Source: Bacteroidia bacterium | GTDB lineage: Bacteria > Bacteroidota > Bacteroidia > J057 | Length of the DNA: 64,000 bases | Direction: 5' to 3' | NCBI GenBank assembly: GCA_022760475.1 | Contig: JALEFZ010000089.1 | Span: forward strand, 1 to 64,000 | Shown: positions 61,652 through 64,000 of the stretch, one piece after another | Position numbering within the stretch: position 1 is the first letter of the stretch | Layout: each line of letters opens with the position of its first letter | Program-made: the position numbers and the translations under genes | The notes under the pieces: model-generated | Database searches by the model: none | What the model was told of the DNA's origin: nothing | What the model saw: the letters and a program-made list of their open reading frames with translations, nothing else

Positions 61652-62046
61652 TCGGAGAGCATCATTTCATTGGTTTTGATGAATGCCATAATTTGGGAAC
61701 CAGCCTGAATGTCAAGCTCCTCCACTGCACGGCGTGTAACAATTGAGACCAGTTGGCCTGAAGGGTGATTCAGATTTACTCTGCAAAGCAAAGCTCCTTT
61801 TTCCAGGTCAATCACTTTACACAAGAGCCTGTTTTGTAAACTTATTCCTGTGAGTTCAGGTAAACCCAGAACGACCTCTGTTTCCTTAAAAAGCACATAG
61901 ACCTCGTTTCCCTTACGTAGGTAATCAAGTTCTTCTGGTCTGTTAACAATAATGGTGGAAAGGATAGATTCTTTCACCTCCACCTTGACCAATGAGAGTT
62001 GATCTTTAGTTTCTATGGAATGAATGTTGCCTTTGAGCCTGTTCAT
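61648..62046 (-). CDS. Mop/TOBE-domain molybdate-binding protein
   Basis: A 132-residue protein made of two TOBE (Mop-type) repeats of about 65 residues: NRLKGNIHSIETKDQLSLVKVE... and LQNRLLCKVIDLEKGALLCRVN.... Di-Mop proteins bind molybdate and act as cytoplasmic storage or regulators. It sits between modA and modB with 4-bp overlaps, so it is part of the transport operon. Confidence 0.85.
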   Translation of the reverse strand: MNRLKGNIHSIETKDQLSLVKVEVKESILSTIIVNRPEELDYLRKGNEVYVLFKETEVVLGLPELTGISLQNRLLCKVIDLEKGALLCRVNLNHPSGQLVSIVTRRAVEELDIQAGSQIMAFIKTNEMMLSE

Positions 62047-62792
62047 GAACTCTGGGGAATCTTATAGCCAAAAGATTTTAGAATCTCCTTTGCCTGATTT
62101 GAAAATAGAAATTTATAAAAACTAAGGGAATGATTCGGCTCATTTGGATCTTGTTTCAGAATCAGTGCAGCCTGTTTGATAGGAGAATATAGGCTATCTG
62201 GAATGCTGATATAGGGATAATTCCTGACCATAGATTGTGAACTGAAGGATACATCAGCTGCTCCCGAATAAAAAAAACGGCTACTTTGCCCTACACTCTC
62301 CCCCAATACGAACTTTTTTTGATGGCTTTCCCAAAGATTGAGTCTTTGAAGGCTTTCTTTTGCTGCCTTTCCATAAGGTGCGAGCTCAGGATTTGCCATA
62401 GCAACATGCTTTGCCCGTTCAATCAGCCCATTAATAGAAGGTTCTGTTTCCGATCCATCTATAAGAAGTACCAAACTCCCAAGGGCATAGTTTTGGGGTT
62501 CAGCCTGCCCCATCGACTCTTTGAATAGCCTGTGTGGGAAGGTGGTATCTGCTGAGATAAATATTTGGTATGGTGCACCAGCCTTGATTTGACTGTAAAG
62601 TTTTCCAGAGGAATTAATTATTAACTCAATTTCCGCCTCGGGTTTTAGTTCCTGATATGCCTCCCGTATCTTTTCCATTGGCAAGGCCATGTTGGCTGCT
62701 ACTGCGACTCTCAGTTTTTGACTTTTATCTGGGCGGCATGAAAAGCCATTCAGGAGTAAGAAAGCTAGAAATATGTGAAGGGAAAATCTCAT
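62043..62792 (-). CDS. modA: Molybdate-binding periplasmic protein ModA
   Basis: A 249-residue exported protein (lipoprotein-like signal ending GFSC). It has the ModA signature LRVAVAANMALPMEKI and SSGKLYSQIKAGAPYQIFISADTTFP, and binds molybdate/tungstate for ModB/C. It is the first gene of the mod operon, starting downstream of the terminator of the molybdenum hydroxylase genes. Confidence 0.93.
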   Translation of the reverse strand: MRFSLHIFLAFLLLNGFSCRPDKSQKLRVAVAANMALPMEKIREAYQELKPEAEIELIINSSGKLYSQIKAGAPYQIFISADTTFPHRLFKESMGQAEPQNYALGSLVLLIDGSETEPSINGLIERAKHVAMANPELAPYGKAAKESLQRLNLWESHQKKFVLGESVGQSSRFFYSGAADVSFSSQSMVRNYPYISIPDSLYSPIKQAALILKQDPNEPNHSLSFYKFLFSNQAKEILKSFGYKIPQSS

Positions 62793-62816
62793 CAGGGGAG
62801 AAAGGTATTTGAGAAT

Positions 62817-62850
62817 AAAAAGATAGAGACGCAGCAGGCTGCGTCTCTAT
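62817..62850 (-). terminator. Terminator between the molybdenum hydroxylase and mod operons
   Basis: A perfect 12-bp stem ATAGAGACGCAG / CTGCGTCTCTAT around a 4-nt loop (62823-62850), followed on the minus strand by TTTTT. Confidence 0.9.
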
Positions 62851-62878
62851 CCTAAGATGTAAAATAGTTATCTCAGAT

Positions 62879-63730
62879 TCAAATCACTGCTTTCAAGGCT
62901 CTTTCGGCATAGACCTTGGCCAAATGCCCACGGTACTCTGAAGAGGCAAAGTGATCGCTAAGAACCTCCACCCCATTTACAGCATTTTTAACAGCTGCTT
63001 TGATGGTAGCTTCGCTAGCTTCCTGGCCCTTAAGGGCGTTTTCTACCTCCCTTGCGCGGAAGGCCTTCTCTGCTACGGAGCTGAAAGCTACCTTTGCATC
63101 GGAAATCCTTCCTTGATCTACGGTTACCATGGCTGCACAACCTACAATGGCGTAGCGAGATGCAGGCTGCATGAATTTTTGATAGGTAGATTTAGCGTTG
63201 GAAGGACTTATATTCATCCGTACTTCTACGATGATCTCGTTTTCTGCCAAGTCGGTATCAAAAAGCCCTAAAAGGAAGTTTTCAAGGGCAATTATCCTTT
63301 CTCCTCCAGGGCCTTGTACCACAACCTCTGCATCTGCAGCCAGTAGTGCCGCTGGATAATCAGCTGCCGGGTCAGCGTGAGCCAGGACACCACCCATGGT
63401 TCCCTTGTTTCTGACCGCAGGATCTCCGATCAGAGCTGCTGTTTCTGCCAACATCGGCATGTGGGACTGAACATCGCTGCTATTGGCGATATCCGCATGG
63501 GTTGCCCCAGCACCGACTCGCAGGCTATTGCCTTCGCAACGGATGTAGCGAATTTCACTGATTCCTGAAATATCAATCAGGTGCTCGGGTTGGTTTAAAC
63601 GAAGTTTCATCGCTGGAATGAGGGAGTGTCCCCCTGCCAAGATTTTGGCGTCATCTCCACATTCTGCCAGGAGCTTTAAGGCATCAGCCACAGTTCCCGC
63701 TTTATGATAAGAAAATGCTGTTGTAATCAT
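62879..63730 (-). CDS. FAD-binding subunit of a xanthine dehydrogenase/CO dehydrogenase-type molybdenum hydroxylase
   Basis: A 283-residue FAD-binding subunit (CoxM/CutM type). FAD motifs AGGHSLIPAMKLRL (~33-47) and GTMGGVLAHADPAADYPAALLA (~110-131) are conserved. It carries electrons between the FeS subunit and the acceptor. The upstream gene encodes the molybdopterin subunit. The exact substrate (CO, aldehyde, purine, aromatic) cannot be decided from this subunit. Confidence 0.92.
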   Translation of the reverse strand: MITTAFSYHKAGTVADALKLLAECGDDAKILAGGHSLIPAMKLRLNQPEHLIDISGISEIRYIRCEGNSLRVGAGATHADIANSSDVQSHMPMLAETAALIGDPAVRNKGTMGGVLAHADPAADYPAALLAADAEVVVQGPGGERIIALENFLLGLFDTDLAENEIIVEVRMNISPSNAKSTYQKFMQPASRYAIVGCAAMVTVDQGRISDAKVAFSSVAEKAFRAREVENALKGQEASEATIKAAVKNAVNGVEVLSDHFASSEYRGHLAKVYAERALKAVI

Positions 63731-63748
63731 TTTGGTTAATTTTGGGAA

Positions 63749-64000
63749 TTAATGGTGGCCATTGCCATTTGAATGCATAGCTCTCCAAACTCTTTCTGGA
63801 GTCATAGGCATACGAATATCCTTTACATTGTAGTCTTTCAGTGCATCTACTACCGCATTGACCACTGCGGGCGTAGCAGCAATACATCCAGCTTCACCTG
63901 CACCTTTCACACCCAATGGGTTATGAGGACAAGGGGTAACGGTATTTCCTACCTCAAACATTGGCAAGTCATCAGCCCTTGGCATGGTGTAATCCATGTA
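63749..64000 (-). CDS. Molybdopterin-binding subunit (CoxL-type) of molybdenum hydroxylase, C-terminal part
   Basis: The gene runs off the window; the visible last 83 codons include DYTMPRADDLPM and the catalytic-glutamate motif NPLGVKGAGEAGC, characteristic of the large subunit of CO dehydrogenase/xanthine dehydrogenase family enzymes. The C-terminal AMHSNGNGHH tail is short and histidine-rich. It is followed by the FAD subunit gene 18 bp downstream. Confidence 0.9.
   Translation of the reverse strand, partial: YMDYTMPRADDLPMFEVGNTVTPCPHNPLGVKGAGEAGCIAATPAVVNAVVDALKDYNVKDIRMPMTPERVWRAMHSNGNGHH

Noticed and set aside
1..64000. CRISPR arrays, tRNA, rRNA, insertion sequences, prophage
   Set aside because: No regular direct repeats with spacers, no cloverleaf or rRNA-like stretches and no transposase, integrase or phage genes were recognised on reading; a tRNAscan/Rfam run was not possible.

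Overview
The window is about 64 kb of chromosomal DNA from a member of the Bacteroidota, most likely order Cytophagales (family Cyclobacteriaceae or close). This rests on two proteins with type IX secretion (T9SS) C-terminal sorting domains, the gliding ATPase GldA, a bacillithiol gene (bshB1), a TonB-receptor/DUF4249 pair, DUF4369-TlpA lipoproteins, a CrtI-type phytoene desaturase, moderate GC, and start regions without strong Shine-Dalgarno sequences. The genus assignment is inference. I see no rRNA, tRNA, CRISPR array, insertion sequence or prophage, so this looks like ordinary core/accessory chromosome.

Layout. 1-2.5 kb: end of a very highly codon-biased T9SS surface protein, a YwaF-like membrane protein, bshB1. 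2.5-6 kb (minus): a T9SS protein and the site-2 protease RseP. 6.3-11.2 kb: XRE-cupin regulator, PhnX-like HAD phosphatase, VOC protein, NhaA antiporter, serine-hydrolase lipoprotein. 11.3-13.4 kb: an ECF sigma factor with a cysteine-containing C-terminal extension, followed by a SnoaL-SRPBCC pair. The sigma gene and the pair are preceded by the same bipartite promoter-like motif with identical spacing. 13.5-16.8 kb: a staphylococcal-nuclease-like protein, a DUF58/vWA protein and a TPR protein. 17.2-22.6 kb: TonB-dependent receptor + DUF4249 lipoprotein, a 63-aa orphan gene, a small Cys-containing lipoprotein and an outer-membrane barrel protein. 22.8-28 kb: proline catabolism (P5C dehydrogenase), GldA plus an unknown partner, a family-5 solute-binding lipoprotein. 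27.9-32 kb: three tandem DUF4369/TlpA-type lipoproteins, one of which has lost its thioredoxin domain. 32.2-36.2 kb: MazG-like pyrophosphohydrolase, membrane glycosyltransferase-like protein, Dtd, an arginyl/leucyl-transferase-like protein, a Nudix hydrolase. 36.3-42.5 kb: CrtI, then a type-I-like export set (ABC with degenerate ATPase motifs, HlyD, TolC). 42.8-45.8 kb: a membrane-anchored unknown and a GT39-GT2 glycosylation pair. 45.9-59.7 kb: signal transduction block (NarL regulator, TPR histidine kinase, porin-like protein and type-1 copper protein in one operon; a second TPR kinase; a HEAT-like protein; two single-domain receivers; a kinase with about nine PAS domains). 60-64 kb: a molybdate ABC transporter (modA, Mop-like, modB, modC) immediately downstream of the FAD and molybdopterin subunits of a xanthine-dehydrogenase/CO-dehydrogenase-type enzyme.

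The loci that appear to work as systems are: (1) the ECF sigma factor with its own promoter copy and the SnoaL/SRPBCC target operon; (2) the cupredoxin-porin-kinase-regulator operon, which looks like an envelope copper or redox sensing/uptake unit; (3) the molybdenum enzyme with its dedicated molybdate importer; (4) the tandem thiol-disulfide lipoproteins; (5) the export system next to the carotenoid gene. Several short palindromic intergenic repeats are also present, including one 15-mer found in opposite orientations at 13.46 and 32.59 kb.
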